A DNA stretch of 64,000 nucleotides, from positions 23,727 through 87,726 of the forward strand of contig DAHUYF010000041.1 of the NCBI GenBank assembly GCA_027315365.1. The letters are read 5' to 3'. The translations under genes were made by a program, and so were the position numbers. Positions within the stretch are counted from its first letter, which is position 1; each line of letters starts with the position of its first letter. The notes beneath the pieces were generated by a model. The model saw only the letters and a list, made by a program, of their open reading frames with translations, had not been told where the DNA came from and ran no database searches. The stretch comes from Rhodospirillales bacterium. GTDB lineage: Bacteria > Pseudomonadota > Alphaproteobacteria > ATCC43930 > CGMCC-115725. This document shows, piece by piece, positions 1 through 7,329 of the stretch.

Positions 1-679
1 CCAGTGCGGTCACGATCTTGGCGGCGCGATTCTTGAGCGCATTGGCGCCGCCGGAGCTCTCCTGCATGATCGCCAAGGCTTGGGCGGGATCGATGCCGGT
101 GTCGGCGATCAGCGACATCGCCTCGCGCAGCGCTTCCCAATAGACCGCCAGCGGCAGGTTGATAGCCAGCTTCATCGCCGCGCCGCAGCCGCTCGGTCCG
201 AGATAATCGACCCGGCGGCAAAGCTGCTCGAGCAGCGGCTTGGCGCGGGCGAAGGCGGCGCTGTCGCCGGCGGCAAGGCCGAGGAGCTTGCCGTCGCGGG
301 CCGGCCCGACCGTGCCGCCGACCGGGCATTCGAGCAGCCGGGCGCCCTTGGCCGCGGCCCCGGCCGCCAGTCGCTTCGTCGCGTCGGGGGTGAGCGTGCT
401 CATTTCGATGAAGAGACTGCCCGCCGCCGCGGCCGCCAGCAGCCCGTCGGCGCCGCCATAGACCGCCTCGGCGGCGCGCGCGTCAGTCAGGATGCTGAGC
501 ACGGTGTCGTGCCGGCGCGCCAGCTCGGCCGGACTGGCCGCCCAGAGCGCGCCCTGCTCGAGCAGCGCCGTCGCCTTGGACCGGGTGCGGTTCCATATCG
601 TCACCCGATGGCCCTGTTCCAGCAGCCGCAGCACCATCGCGCCGCCCATGCGGCCGGTGCCGCAAAAGCCGATCTCCAT
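1..679 (-). CDS. NAD(P)-dependent oxidoreductase, HIBADH family (3' part missing)
   Basis: Beta-hydroxyacid dehydrogenase of the 3-hydroxyisobutyrate/tartronate semialdehyde reductase family, cytosolic. The N-terminus is a Rossmann fold with the fingerprint GFCGTGRMGGAM. A substrate-loop segment CPVGGTVGPARDG follows at about residues 118-130, and the presumed catalytic Lys170 sits in GCGAAMKLAIN. The reading frame runs off the left edge at residue 226, where the family is usually 290-300 residues, so the C-terminal helical domain is cut off. The ATG was chosen because the Rossmann strand begins at residue 3. The substrate cannot be told from the sequence. It is divergent from the lipoprotein gene at 931. 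Confidence 0.85.
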   Translation of the reverse strand, partial: MEIGFCGTGRMGGAMVLRLLEQGHRVTIWNRTRSKATALLEQGALWAASPAELARRHDTVLSILTDARAAEAVYGGADGLLAAAAAGSLFIEMSTLTPDATKRLAAGAAAKGARLLECPVGGTVGPARDGKLLGLAAGDSAAFARAKPLLEQLCRRVDYLGPSGCGAAMKLAINLPLAVYWEALREAMSLIADTGIDPAQALAIMQESSGGANALKNRAAKIVTAL

Positions 680-930
680 CCGCCATCTCCGTCAGGTTTG
701 CGTGTCTCGGCCTAGCGCCGTGCCGGCCGGGGGTCAAGCCGACCGCGGCGCGGCCCAACCCAGGCGTTCGTCGGCCGTGTACGGCGGGCTGACGACCGCC
801 GTGAAAGTTCCCGGCGCGCGGCAAAATTCTTTGCCGTTCGCGCCACAAAGACGAGTCCGCAGCGCCCGCAACTCATGGTAGCGTAATCGTCATCGGCACC
901 GGGGGGGCCGTGGGAACGGAGAGGACTCCC

Positions 931-2490
931 ATGACGCATCGCATTCTGCCCGCACTCGCGCTCCTGGCGCTGGCGGCATGCCAGCCCTATTCCGCCGGCC
1001 CGTCATCGGTCGGGGTCGATAGTTACGCGCCGCAGCGCGGCCCCGTGCTTGCCGGCGGCGAGACCGCGTCCCATGCCGGCAAGGATTATGCGCCCTTCAG
1101 CCCGGCCCAGGCGCCGGCTTACGGTGCCCCGGCGGCGACGCCCGCGGTGTTCACGCCGACCCCCTCGGCGAAGCCGCCGCCCGACGCGCCGGGCGGCGTC
1201 TTCCGCGACATCGATATCCATGGCGGCGAGGTCGGCTTCTGGAACGAAGATCCCGTGGCGAAGCGCGAGGCCGCAACCTATGCCGACCGCTATGTCGAGC
1301 GCATCACCCTGCGCAATGGCGGCGTCATCACCTACGAGATGCTGAATCACGGCACGTTCTCGGATGAGAGCGATGCCGATCTCCTCAAAGCGGATCTCTC
1401 GCTGCCGCCCTTCCGCGCGCGCGGCCTGAGCTTCGACCCGGCGACGGTGGAGCGGTTCGGTCCCTTCACCTACCTCGCGCCGTCTTCGGCGGACTACAAC
1501 TGCTTCCTCTTCCGGGGCAAGTTCGGCGTCTCCGGTGCGCCGATGGAAGAGGCCTACGGCAACATCTGCTACGCCGCGCAGGCGAGGGATATTGCCTCGA
1601 TCAAGGCGGAGATGCTCGACCTGCTGGCCCATGCGCGCTTCGGCGGGCGGGCTGGCGCGACTGTCGCCGACGCCACTCCCGAGGCGACCAAGACCGCGGC
1701 CGGCGCGGCGCGGCCGGTGACGGTCGATCTCGACCGCTGCCGCTACGCGGTGAGCTTCAGCGCCGCGCCGGCCGCGGCGCAGAAGGGCGGCAGCACCTAT
1801 CGCTATGCCGAGGGCAGCTACAGCGAAGAGGCGCGCTGCGCGTGCAAGCCCGATGCCGATTATGCCAAGCTGAGCCAGTTCGATGCCGTCGACGCCGTGC
1901 GGCACCTCGCCGAGGCGCGAGGGTTCAAGCTGCAAAAGGCGACGTTCGGCGAGACGCCGGAGCTGGGCAGGGAGCTGACATTCGAAGCCGTCGCCGACAA
2001 GGGCGCCGGCGAAGCCTTCCTGCTCGGCCGCAGCTTCTATGGCAAATGCGGCTTCTCGGTGCTTACCACCGGCGTCTCCTACGCCGAGCTGCGCAAAGGC
2101 CGGAAATTCGTCGCCTCTGTGGCCGCCGCGCCCGAGGCGAGTGCGGCCGCGCCTGACGCGGTGTCCGATGCCACCGTCACCAACGCTGCCGGTCCGAACG
2201 GGCAGCAGGCCGACGCCGCGCCGCAAGCGGTGCCGGCGACGCCCGTGACGGCGACCGACGCGGCGCCGGCCGCCGTCCCTGATGCCAAGCTTGCCGAGGC
2301 TGCCAAGCAGGGCGACGAGGCCGCGTCCGGCGGCGGCAGCGGCTCGACCGTGCCGCCCCAGGCGGCCCAGCCGGTGGCCGCCGACGAGGCCGTCCAGCGC
2401 CTGCGCCGGCTGAAGCTGCTGCTCGATCAGAAGCTGATCACGCCGGACGAATACGATGCCAAGCGTCAGGCCATCCTGAAGACGCTGTAG
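931..2490 (+). CDS. large putative lipoprotein with C-terminal SHOCT-like domain
   Basis: A 519-residue protein of unknown function, probably anchored in the outer or inner membrane. Residues 1-17 form a lipoprotein signal ending in the lipobox LALAAC with the modifiable Cys17. The start is the ATG preceded by GGAGAGG rather than the in-frame start 21 bases upstream, because only this start puts a normal signal peptide at the N-terminus. A Pro/Ala-rich linker follows, then about 350 residues with several cysteines that I do not recognise. A second Ala-rich linker (about 400-480) leads to a final helical hairpin resembling the SHOCT oligomerisation domain (LLLDQKLITPDEYDAKRQ). Function is unknown; lipoprotein status is well supported. 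Confidence 0.75.
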   Translation: MTHRILPALALLALAACQPYSAGPSSVGVDSYAPQRGPVLAGGETASHAGKDYAPFSPAQAPAYGAPAATPAVFTPTPSAKPPPDAPGGVFRDIDIHGGEVGFWNEDPVAKREAATYADRYVERITLRNGGVITYEMLNHGTFSDESDADLLKADLSLPPFRARGLSFDPATVERFGPFTYLAPSSADYNCFLFRGKFGVSGAPMEEAYGNICYAAQARDIASIKAEMLDLLAHARFGGRAGATVADATPEATKTAAGAARPVTVDLDRCRYAVSFSAAPAAAQKGGSTYRYAEGSYSEEARCACKPDADYAKLSQFDAVDAVRHLAEARGFKLQKATFGETPELGRELTFEAVADKGAGEAFLLGRSFYGKCGFSVLTTGVSYAELRKGRKFVASVAAAPEASAAAPDAVSDATVTNAAGPNGQQADAAPQAVPATPVTATDAAPAAVPDAKLAEAAKQGDEAASGGGSGSTVPPQAAQPVAADEAVQRLRRLKLLLDQKLITPDEYDAKRQAILKTL

Positions 2491-2502
2491 CGGCGGGGCG
2501 CC

Positions 2503-3969
2503 TCAGCCGATCACGCCGTAGAGCCCGCCCGAGGGTTGTGCCGCCGCCTGCGCGTTGCGCAGCCGGCGCAGCAGCAGGTCGCCGCGGCCGTCCTCGAACA
2601 GGATGTCGGCGACCTGCTTGGCCGCCGCGATCTGCCGCGGAATGTACGGGTTCTGCGGCGTGGCGCGCAGCGCGTCGAGCAGCTGGCCGGCGCGGCGCTC
2701 GATCTCCTCGTCGATCGCGTCGACGGTCTCGCGCGCGGCGACTCCGAAGCCGTGGCGCGGGCCGTGCTTCAGCAGGAAGGACAGGAAGCGCGCGCCGTCG
2801 AGCGCCGCGGCGACGATGGTGGCGTCGGGCGAGCGTGTCAGGTCGGGCACGGCGAGCGTCCGCCGCGCATTGGCGCGTTCGATCTGCGGCAGCACGGCGA
2901 GCACGGCCTCGCCGATGTTCAGCAGCTTGGCGCCGACGGCGCGGGCAATCTCGGCGCGGGTCCTGAGGATGGCCTCGCCCCAGACGCTGTCGCGGCGGAA
3001 GCCGAATTCGCCCAGCAGTCCCTCGGCATTGCCGATGTAGTCGGCGAGCCAGGCCTTGAGCTGCGCCAGCTTGAGGGTCGCGTCGCGCGCCTGGGCCAGC
3101 GCCACGATATCGCGCGCCTGCTGCTGCAGATCGGCGATCAGGCGCTCGCCGATGATGCCGAATTCGGTGTCGCGCACCATGCTGTCGTTAGGCTTCCACG
3201 ACAGCGCGCGGCCCAGCCGCAGGATCGTCCAGGCCCGCTCCAGCTTGTTGAGGAGGCCGAGCGCGAAATAGCGCGCCTCGAGGCCGAACGCGTCGCTGAG
3301 GCGGAGATATTGCAGCTTGGCCTCGGTCACGGTCTCCGGACCGAGGTCGGCCAGCTGGCGACCTTGCGCCTCACCATGCTCGCCGGCGACGCGGAGCACC
3401 GCGTCGATCCCGCTCTTGACCGCGCTGCCCAGCGGCAGAACCCGCACGATCTCCTGCAGGTCGGTGGCCAGCAGCGGGTCGGCGAGCAGCTTCTTGAGCG
3501 CGGGATCGGGCTTGCGTCGGTCGAGTTGCGCCAGCACCCCCTCGGTCCAGCCGCGCGCGGCGCGCGCCACGGTCTCGCCGAGCAGCGCCACCCCCTCCTC
3601 GTCGTTGCGCGCCACCAGCTGCTTCAGTTCCGTCTCGAAATCGCGGATCTCCGCTCCCGCGACATGCAGCAGCGCCTGCCACCAGGGGTCGATGGTGGCG
3701 CGTGGGATCAGGCCCGGCCGGCGCGGGACGTCGCGCCGGTCGCTGAGGAAATCCTCGAACCGGACGCAGGCCAGCCGGCACAGCGTCGGCACGCGCTTGG
3801 CCCCGGCATGGCGCAGCTGCGGCCGGAGCGCGGCCAGGATGACCTCGCTCGGCAGCGACTCCTGGCCCAGCGCGCGCTCGGTCTCGATGCCGCGCGCCAC
3901 CGCCGTCGCCTGGCGCGCGGAGAGCCGCGCCAGCAGCTGCTTGAGCTTTTCCGCCTTGTCCTCGCGCAT
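2503..3969 (-). CDS. hypothetical protein, mostly helical, 488 residues
   Basis: I do not recognise this protein. The frame stays open far upstream, but the ATG at the right end was chosen because the segment beyond it reads as low-complexity shadow of other genes, while the protein from MREDKAEKLKQLL onward has balanced composition. It is predicted mostly alpha-helical, charged, without signal peptide or clear membrane span. Features are a basic N-terminal helix, a central segment with conserved-looking aromatic residues (DPWWQALLHV), and a C-terminal segment rich in Arg/Leu helices. It is convergent with the lipoprotein gene, 12 bases apart. A cytosolic structural or regulatory role is possible but unproven. 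Confidence 0.65.
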   Translation of the reverse strand: MREDKAEKLKQLLARLSARQATAVARGIETERALGQESLPSEVILAALRPQLRHAGAKRVPTLCRLACVRFEDFLSDRRDVPRRPGLIPRATIDPWWQALLHVAGAEIRDFETELKQLVARNDEEGVALLGETVARAARGWTEGVLAQLDRRKPDPALKKLLADPLLATDLQEIVRVLPLGSAVKSGIDAVLRVAGEHGEAQGRQLADLGPETVTEAKLQYLRLSDAFGLEARYFALGLLNKLERAWTILRLGRALSWKPNDSMVRDTEFGIIGERLIADLQQQARDIVALAQARDATLKLAQLKAWLADYIGNAEGLLGEFGFRRDSVWGEAILRTRAEIARAVGAKLLNIGEAVLAVLPQIERANARRTLAVPDLTRSPDATIVAAALDGARFLSFLLKHGPRHGFGVAARETVDAIDEEIERRAGQLLDALRATPQNPYIPRQIAAAKQVADILFEDGRGDLLLRRLRNAQAAAQPSGGLYGVIG

Positions 3970-4029
3970 GCTCCAGGAATAGCCGGGAGCCCTGAAAGAT
4001 GCGTTAACGATCCCGTAAGGAAAGCCGCC

Positions 4030-4059
4030 CGCCCGGTCGCTTCCCGCCCGGTCGCTTCC
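4030..4059. repeat. 15-bp tandem duplication upstream of the nitrile hydratase genes
   Basis: CGCCCGGTCGCTTCC occurs twice in exact tandem, 51 bases before the first nitrile hydratase-like gene and inside its presumed promoter/leader region. It may be simple slippage or a doubled regulator site. Nothing else distinguishes the two options. Confidence 0.6.
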
Positions 4060-4110
4060 GCTTGCCTGCGACCGCCGGGCAGGGGGATACTTGCCGCCGG
4101 GAGGCCCGGG

Positions 4111-4422
4111 ATGCGCCAACACCATGACATGGGCGGGCTGCCGGCGGGGCCGGTGGAGCGCCAGGAGCACGATTACGCGCTCTGGGAAAAGCGCGTCGAC
4201 GCGCTGATGGTGCTGCTGTCCGAACCGCAGCGCGCGCTGCTCCGCGTCGACGAACTGCGGCGCAACATAGAGGCGCTGGGCGCCGCGGCCTATGAGAACA
4301 TGAGCTACTACGAACGCTGGATTTCCGCCATCGCCAACACCTTGCTGCAGCGCGGCGTGCTTAGCGCCGACGAACTCGGCCGCAAGCTGGCCGAGATCGA
4401 AGCGCGGAAGACCGCCGAGTGA
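4111..4422 (+). CDS. nitrile hydratase beta subunit, N-terminal half (separate polypeptide)
   Basis: This 103-residue protein matches the N-terminal helical domain of nitrile hydratase beta: it opens with HHDMGGLPAGPV, the equivalent of the family's HDLGG-type start. It continues to AAYENMSYYERWISAIANTL and the LLQRGVLSADELGRK helix, the region that packs against alpha. In ordinary nitrile hydratases this is fused to an SH3-like domain in a chain of about 220 residues; here it ends and the next gene supplies the rest. Thiocyanate hydrolase (scnB-scnA-scnC) and toyocamycin nitrile hydratase (toyJKL) show the same split and the same gene order. A GGGAGG motif precedes the ATG. The stop overlaps the next start by 4 bases, suggesting translational coupling. 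Confidence 0.85.
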   Translation: MRQHHDMGGLPAGPVERQEHDYALWEKRVDALMVLLSEPQRALLRVDELRRNIEALGAAAYENMSYYERWISAIANTLLQRGVLSADELGRKLAEIEARKTAE

Positions 4423-4721
4423 GCGCGGCGGCGCCGGCGCCACGCTTTCGCCCCGGGGCGCGGGTCGCCGTGCGCCGCGCCGATCCGCCCGGCCACCTCC
4501 GCACGCCTTGGTACATCCGCGGCAAGGCGGGCGAGATCGAGCGCCTGTGCGGTGCCTTCGCCAATCCCGAGGAGCTCGCCTACAACCGGCCCGGCCTGCC
4601 GGCGCAGCCGCTCTATCGCGTGCGCTTCCGCCAGCGCGAGATCTGGCCCGACTATGCCGGGCCGGCGCAGGACACGATCGAGGTCGAGATCTATCAGCAC
4701 TGGCTGGAGCCGGCGCAATGA
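4419..4721 (+). CDS. nitrile hydratase beta subunit, C-terminal SH3-like half
   Basis: A 100-residue protein equivalent to the C-terminal SH3-like barrel of nitrile hydratase beta. It contains FRPGARVAVR, the PPGHLRTPWYIRGKAGEIER segment that is typical of the barrel, and the ending LYRVRFRQREIWPD...EVEIYQHWLEP. Translation starts at a GTG overlapping the preceding TGA. The overlap and the complete domain boundaries argue for a genuine two-gene beta rather than a sequencing frameshift. The product should pair with the preceding half and with the alpha chain encoded next. Confidence 0.85.
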   Translation: MSAAAPAPRFRPGARVAVRRADPPGHLRTPWYIRGKAGEIERLCGAFANPEELAYNRPGLPAQPLYRVRFRQREIWPDYAGPAQDTIEVEIYQHWLEPAQ

Positions 4722-4728
4722 GCGCGTC

Positions 4729-5355
4729 ATGACCGATATCCATCATCTCCATCCTCATCCTCACCCGACCGCGCCGGACCGGGACGGTCCGCAGGGCTAT
4801 TATCAGGCGCTGGAGATCGCGGTGCGCGAGCTGCTGATCGGCAAGGGCATCATCAGCGCCGACGACGTCCGCCGCGCCGTCGAGGCGATGGACGCGCGCA
4901 CGCCGGCGCAAGGCGCGCGCGTCGTGGCGCGCGCCTGGACCAACCCCGGCTACAAGGCGCGGCTGCTGGCGGACGGCACCGCGGCGGTGCGCGAGCTCGG
5001 CATCGAGATGGCGACCACCCGGCTGATCGTCGTCGAGAATGCGCCGGCGCTGCACAACCTCGTCGTCTGCACCTTGTGCTCGTGCTATCCGCGCATGGTG
5101 CTGGGCCTGCCGCCCGACTGGTACAAGAGCCGCGCCTATCGCAGCCGCGCGGTGCGCGAGCCGCGCGCGGTGCTGCGCGAATTCGGCACCGAGCTGCCGG
5201 AAGCGGTCGAGCTGCGCGTCCATGATTCGACCGCCGACATGCGCTATCTCGTGCTGCCGGAGCGGCCGCCGGGAACCGAGGGCTGGAGCGAGGAGCGGCT
5301 CGCGGCGCTGGTGACGCGCGACAGCATGATCGGCGTGACGCGCTGTCGGGCGTGA
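4729..5355 (+). CDS. nthA: nitrile hydratase / thiocyanate hydrolase alpha-type subunit, cobalt type
   Basis: The catalytic metal-binding chain (208 residues), cytosolic. Nitrile hydratases convert nitriles to amides; thiocyanate hydrolase converts thiocyanate to carbonyl sulfide. The metal claw is C114-T-L-C117-S-C119; Thr in second place marks cobalt rather than iron enzymes, and C117 and C119 are those normally oxidised to sulfinic and sulfenic acid. Downstream, VLGLPPDWYKSRAYRSRAV, VLREFG, MRYLVLPERPPGTEGWSEE and LVTRDSMIGV are family hallmarks and resemble nitrile hydratase closely. The N-terminus carries an unusual HHLHPHPHP stretch. It starts 7 bases after the beta C-half stop. No activator (NhlE/P47K-like) gene is seen nearby. 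Nitrile hydratase activity is somewhat favoured over thiocyanate hydrolase. Confidence 0.9.
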   Translation: MTDIHHLHPHPHPTAPDRDGPQGYYQALEIAVRELLIGKGIISADDVRRAVEAMDARTPAQGARVVARAWTNPGYKARLLADGTAAVRELGIEMATTRLIVVENAPALHNLVVCTLCSCYPRMVLGLPPDWYKSRAYRSRAVREPRAVLREFGTELPEAVELRVHDSTADMRYLVLPERPPGTEGWSEERLAALVTRDSMIGVTRCRA

Positions 5356-5374
5356 GGCCGGTTGGAGGCTGGTG

Positions 5375-6130
5375 ATGGCCGAGGAGCAGCTGTCGGGCGT
5401 GATGGTGGCGGGCCATCCGCTGTCGTCGGAGATCATCGACTCGCTGAAGCAGGCGAGCGCCGCCACCGGCGTCGATTTCGATTTCCTGGTGGCGCAGGCC
5501 AGCGTCGAGAGCGGCTTGCGCGGCGCGGTCCATGCGCGCCAGCGCCATTCCAGCGCCTCGGGGCTGTTCCAATTCACGGCGCAGACTTGGCTGATGATGA
5601 TGCGCCGGCACGGCGCCCAATACGGCCATGGCGATCTCGCCCGGCGCATCGCGCCGCTGGCCAACGGCCATCTCGGCGTCAGCGACCACGCGACCGAGAA
5701 GCAGATCCTCGATCTGCGCAAGGACGTGAAGCTGGCGGCGATCATGGCGGGCGAGCTGGCGAAGCACAACGCGGCGGCGCTGCAGCACGCCTTCCACCGC
5801 AAGGCCAACGCCGCCGAGCTCCATCTCGCGCATCTGCTCGGCGCCACCGGCGCGATCCGCTTTCTCGAGGCGCGCGCCGCCGACTCGGCGCAATCCGCCG
5901 CCGATGTCGTGCCGGCCGCGGCGCGCCAGAACCCGCAGCTCTTCTTCGAGCGTGGCAACCACGCGCCGCATACCGTGGCCGCCGTCTACGGCAAGATCAA
6001 GAACCGCATCGAGACGCCGCTGAAGCAGATCGCCGCGGCGGCGCAGCAGGCGGCAAAGCCCGACGTCGCCGACGGCCTGCGCCCCGGCCCCGGCATCATC
6101 GACACGCCGCCGAAGGGGAAGCGGGCGTAG
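5375..6130 (+). CDS. SLT-type lytic transglycosylase-like protein
   Basis: Soluble lytic transglycosylase fold of the goose-lysozyme-like superfamily, predicted to cleave peptidoglycan glycan strands. The catalytic Glu45 lies in QASVESG, followed by SASGLFQFTAQTWL, the usual substrate-groove motif. The remaining 150 residues are helical, with an Ala-rich end. No signal peptide or membrane segment is visible, which is odd for a periplasmic enzyme, although some rod-associated transglycosylases are exported by the flagellar machinery. The ATG was preferred over the overlapping GTG because GGAGG lies 6 bases upstream of the ATG. It follows the nitrile hydratase genes by only 19 bases, so it may share their transcript although no functional link is known. 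Confidence 0.8.
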   Translation: MAEEQLSGVMVAGHPLSSEIIDSLKQASAATGVDFDFLVAQASVESGLRGAVHARQRHSSASGLFQFTAQTWLMMMRRHGAQYGHGDLARRIAPLANGHLGVSDHATEKQILDLRKDVKLAAIMAGELAKHNAAALQHAFHRKANAAELHLAHLLGATGAIRFLEARAADSAQSAADVVPAAARQNPQLFFERGNHAPHTVAAVYGKIKNRIETPLKQIAAAAQQAAKPDVADGLRPGPGIIDTPPKGKRA

Positions 6131-6207
6131 AAGCCGTCAGCTATCAGCCAAGAGCAGGTGCGCCTGCCGCGGCTCCGTCGAGCTGACGGCTGATAGCTGA
6201 CGGCTTC
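6130..6207. repeat. perfect 20-bp inverted repeat in a convergent spacer
   Basis: GAAGCCGTCAGCTATCAGCC (6130-6149) is repeated exactly in inverted orientation at 6188-6207, with 38 bases between. It fills the whole gap between the transglycosylase and the convergent CGNR gene, so it could fold as a terminator for both. Its CAGCTATCAGC core resembles the CAGTT units at 22276-22341, which suggests a dispersed palindromic repeat rather than a plain terminator. There is no T-run. Confidence 0.8.
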
Positions 6208-6837
6208 TTACCCCGGCTCCGCACCCTTCTTCCGCGCGTAATGCCGATGCGCCTTGGCGCGGTTGCCGCAGGCGCTCATCGAACACCAGCGGCGGTTGCC
6301 GCTCTTGCTGTCGTCGAGGAACAGCCATTGGCATTCGGGATTGGCGCAATGCCGCACCCGGGCCAGCCGCTTGCCGGTGAGGAGATCGCCGGCCGACCAC
6401 AGCACCGGCGTCAGCAGCCGCACCGCGCCGGCCTCGCCTGCTGCCGCCACGTGCCAGCCGAAGCCGGACCCCAGCGGCTCGACGGCGCGGCGCGGCGGGG
6501 CCTGCGCCAGCGCGCGGTTGAGCCGCACCAGATCGGCGGCCGGCCGCGCCGCCGTTCCGGTGGCATGGAACAGGCGATAGATCGTCTCGCGCAGCGCCAG
6601 CGCATCGGCATAGAGCGCCGCCGCACCGGGCCCGTCGGCCGCCGCCCAACGCGTCACCGCAGCTTGCCCGGCCTTCGGCAGCCCGGCCTTCGTTCCGCAC
6701 CAGGCGAGCAGGTCGCCGAGGCCGCCCAGCTCCTCGGTCGGCCGCACCGAGCCGCGCCAGTACCGGGTATTGGCGAAATCCAGGCACAGCTCCTCGCCGG
6801 CCGGGGCGATCCAGGGCATTTCGGGCTCGGCGGTCAT
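6208..6837 (-). CDS. ABATE/CGNR zinc-finger transcriptional regulator
   Basis: A 209-residue DNA-binding protein of the CGNR family. Residues 1-130 form the ABATE (stress-related) domain beginning WIAPAGEELCLDFANTRYW. The C-terminal 45 residues form the zinc-finger: RHCANPECQWLFLDDSKSGN, then RRWCSMSACGNRAKAHRHYAR, with four Cys for zinc and the diagnostic CGNR. Known members are small regulators, often next to the gene they control. Here the gene is divergent from a VOC-family gene, and the 95-base spacer carries two copies of a TAACC-N8-GGTT palindrome, so autoregulation and control of the neighbour is a reasonable inference. Confidence 0.88.
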   Translation of the reverse strand: MTAEPEMPWIAPAGEELCLDFANTRYWRGSVRPTEELGGLGDLLAWCGTKAGLPKAGQAAVTRWAAADGPGAAALYADALALRETIYRLFHATGTAARPAADLVRLNRALAQAPPRRAVEPLGSGFGWHVAAAGEAGAVRLLTPVLWSAGDLLTGKRLARVRHCANPECQWLFLDDSKSGNRRWCSMSACGNRAKAHRHYARKKGAEPG

Positions 6838-6852
6838 GGGCCTTCACATACT

Positions 6853-6918
6853 AACCGCCATGTAGGTTGACAAGGGCGCCGGATGTTGTTTCTATTATAA
6901 CCGTCAATATGGTTATAA
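6853..6918. promoter_or_regulatory. two operator-like palindromes between CGNR regulator and VOC gene
   Basis: AACC-N8-GGTT occurs at 6853-6868 and, extended to TTATAACC-N8-GGTTATAA, at 6895-6918. The sites also agree inside the spacer (TAACCGCCATGTAGGTT against TAACCGTCAATATGGTT), and their centres are 46 bases apart. TTGACA at 6867-6872 overlaps the first site; a TATTAT at 6893-6898 is 20 bases away, a long spacing for sigma70. These are probably binding sites for the CGNR regulator, blocking both divergent promoters. Confidence 0.6.
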
Positions 6919-6932
6919 GACGGGAGGAAGAC

Positions 6933-7304
6933 ATGATCGACCATCTCTCCATCGGGGTGCGGAGTATCCAGGCGGCGCGCCGGTTCTACGACGCGGTGCT
7001 GAGCCCGCTGGGCTATCGGCTGCTGCAGGAGTATCCGACCTCGCTGGGCTATGGCGACAGCCATGCCGAGCTGTGGCTGCTCGAGGCGGAGCGGCCGGTG
7101 CCGGCGGATGAGAAATCGGGGCTGCATCTCTGCTTCGGCGCGCCCGATCGCAAGAGCGTCGACGCCTTCTACCAGGCGGCGCTCAAGACCGGCGGCACGG
7201 ACAACGGCAAGCCCGGTCTGCGGGCGGATTACGGTCCCGACTACTATGCCGCCTTCGCCATCGATCCCGACGGCTATCGGCTCGAAGCCTATTACGGAAA
7301 GTGA
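6933..7304 (+). CDS. VOC (glyoxalase/bleomycin-resistance) family protein
   Basis: A 123-residue single VOC module with paired beta-alpha-beta-beta-beta units. It starts MIDHLSIGVRS, continues with AARRFYDAVLSPLGYR, and the second unit ends YYAAFAIDPDGYRLEAYY, the usual distal metal-ligand strand. His4 and Glu in the last strand could bind a divalent metal. The ATG follows a strong GGGAGGAAG site; the in-frame start 66 bases upstream would run through the operator and is not used here. Family members include lyases, dioxygenases and resistance proteins, and substrate cannot be assigned. It is probably the target of the divergent CGNR regulator. Confidence 0.85.
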   Translation: MIDHLSIGVRSIQAARRFYDAVLSPLGYRLLQEYPTSLGYGDSHAELWLLEAERPVPADEKSGLHLCFGAPDRKSVDAFYQAALKTGGTDNGKPGLRADYGPDYYAAFAIDPDGYRLEAYYGK

Positions 7305-7329
7305 GGCGGCCGGGCGTCCGGCGCGGCGG

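Noticed and set aside
712..939. 75-residue minus-strand frame in the divergent spacer after the first gene
   Set aside because: Arg-rich composition, overlap with the lipoprotein start and no ribosome site make it a chance frame in GC-rich DNA.
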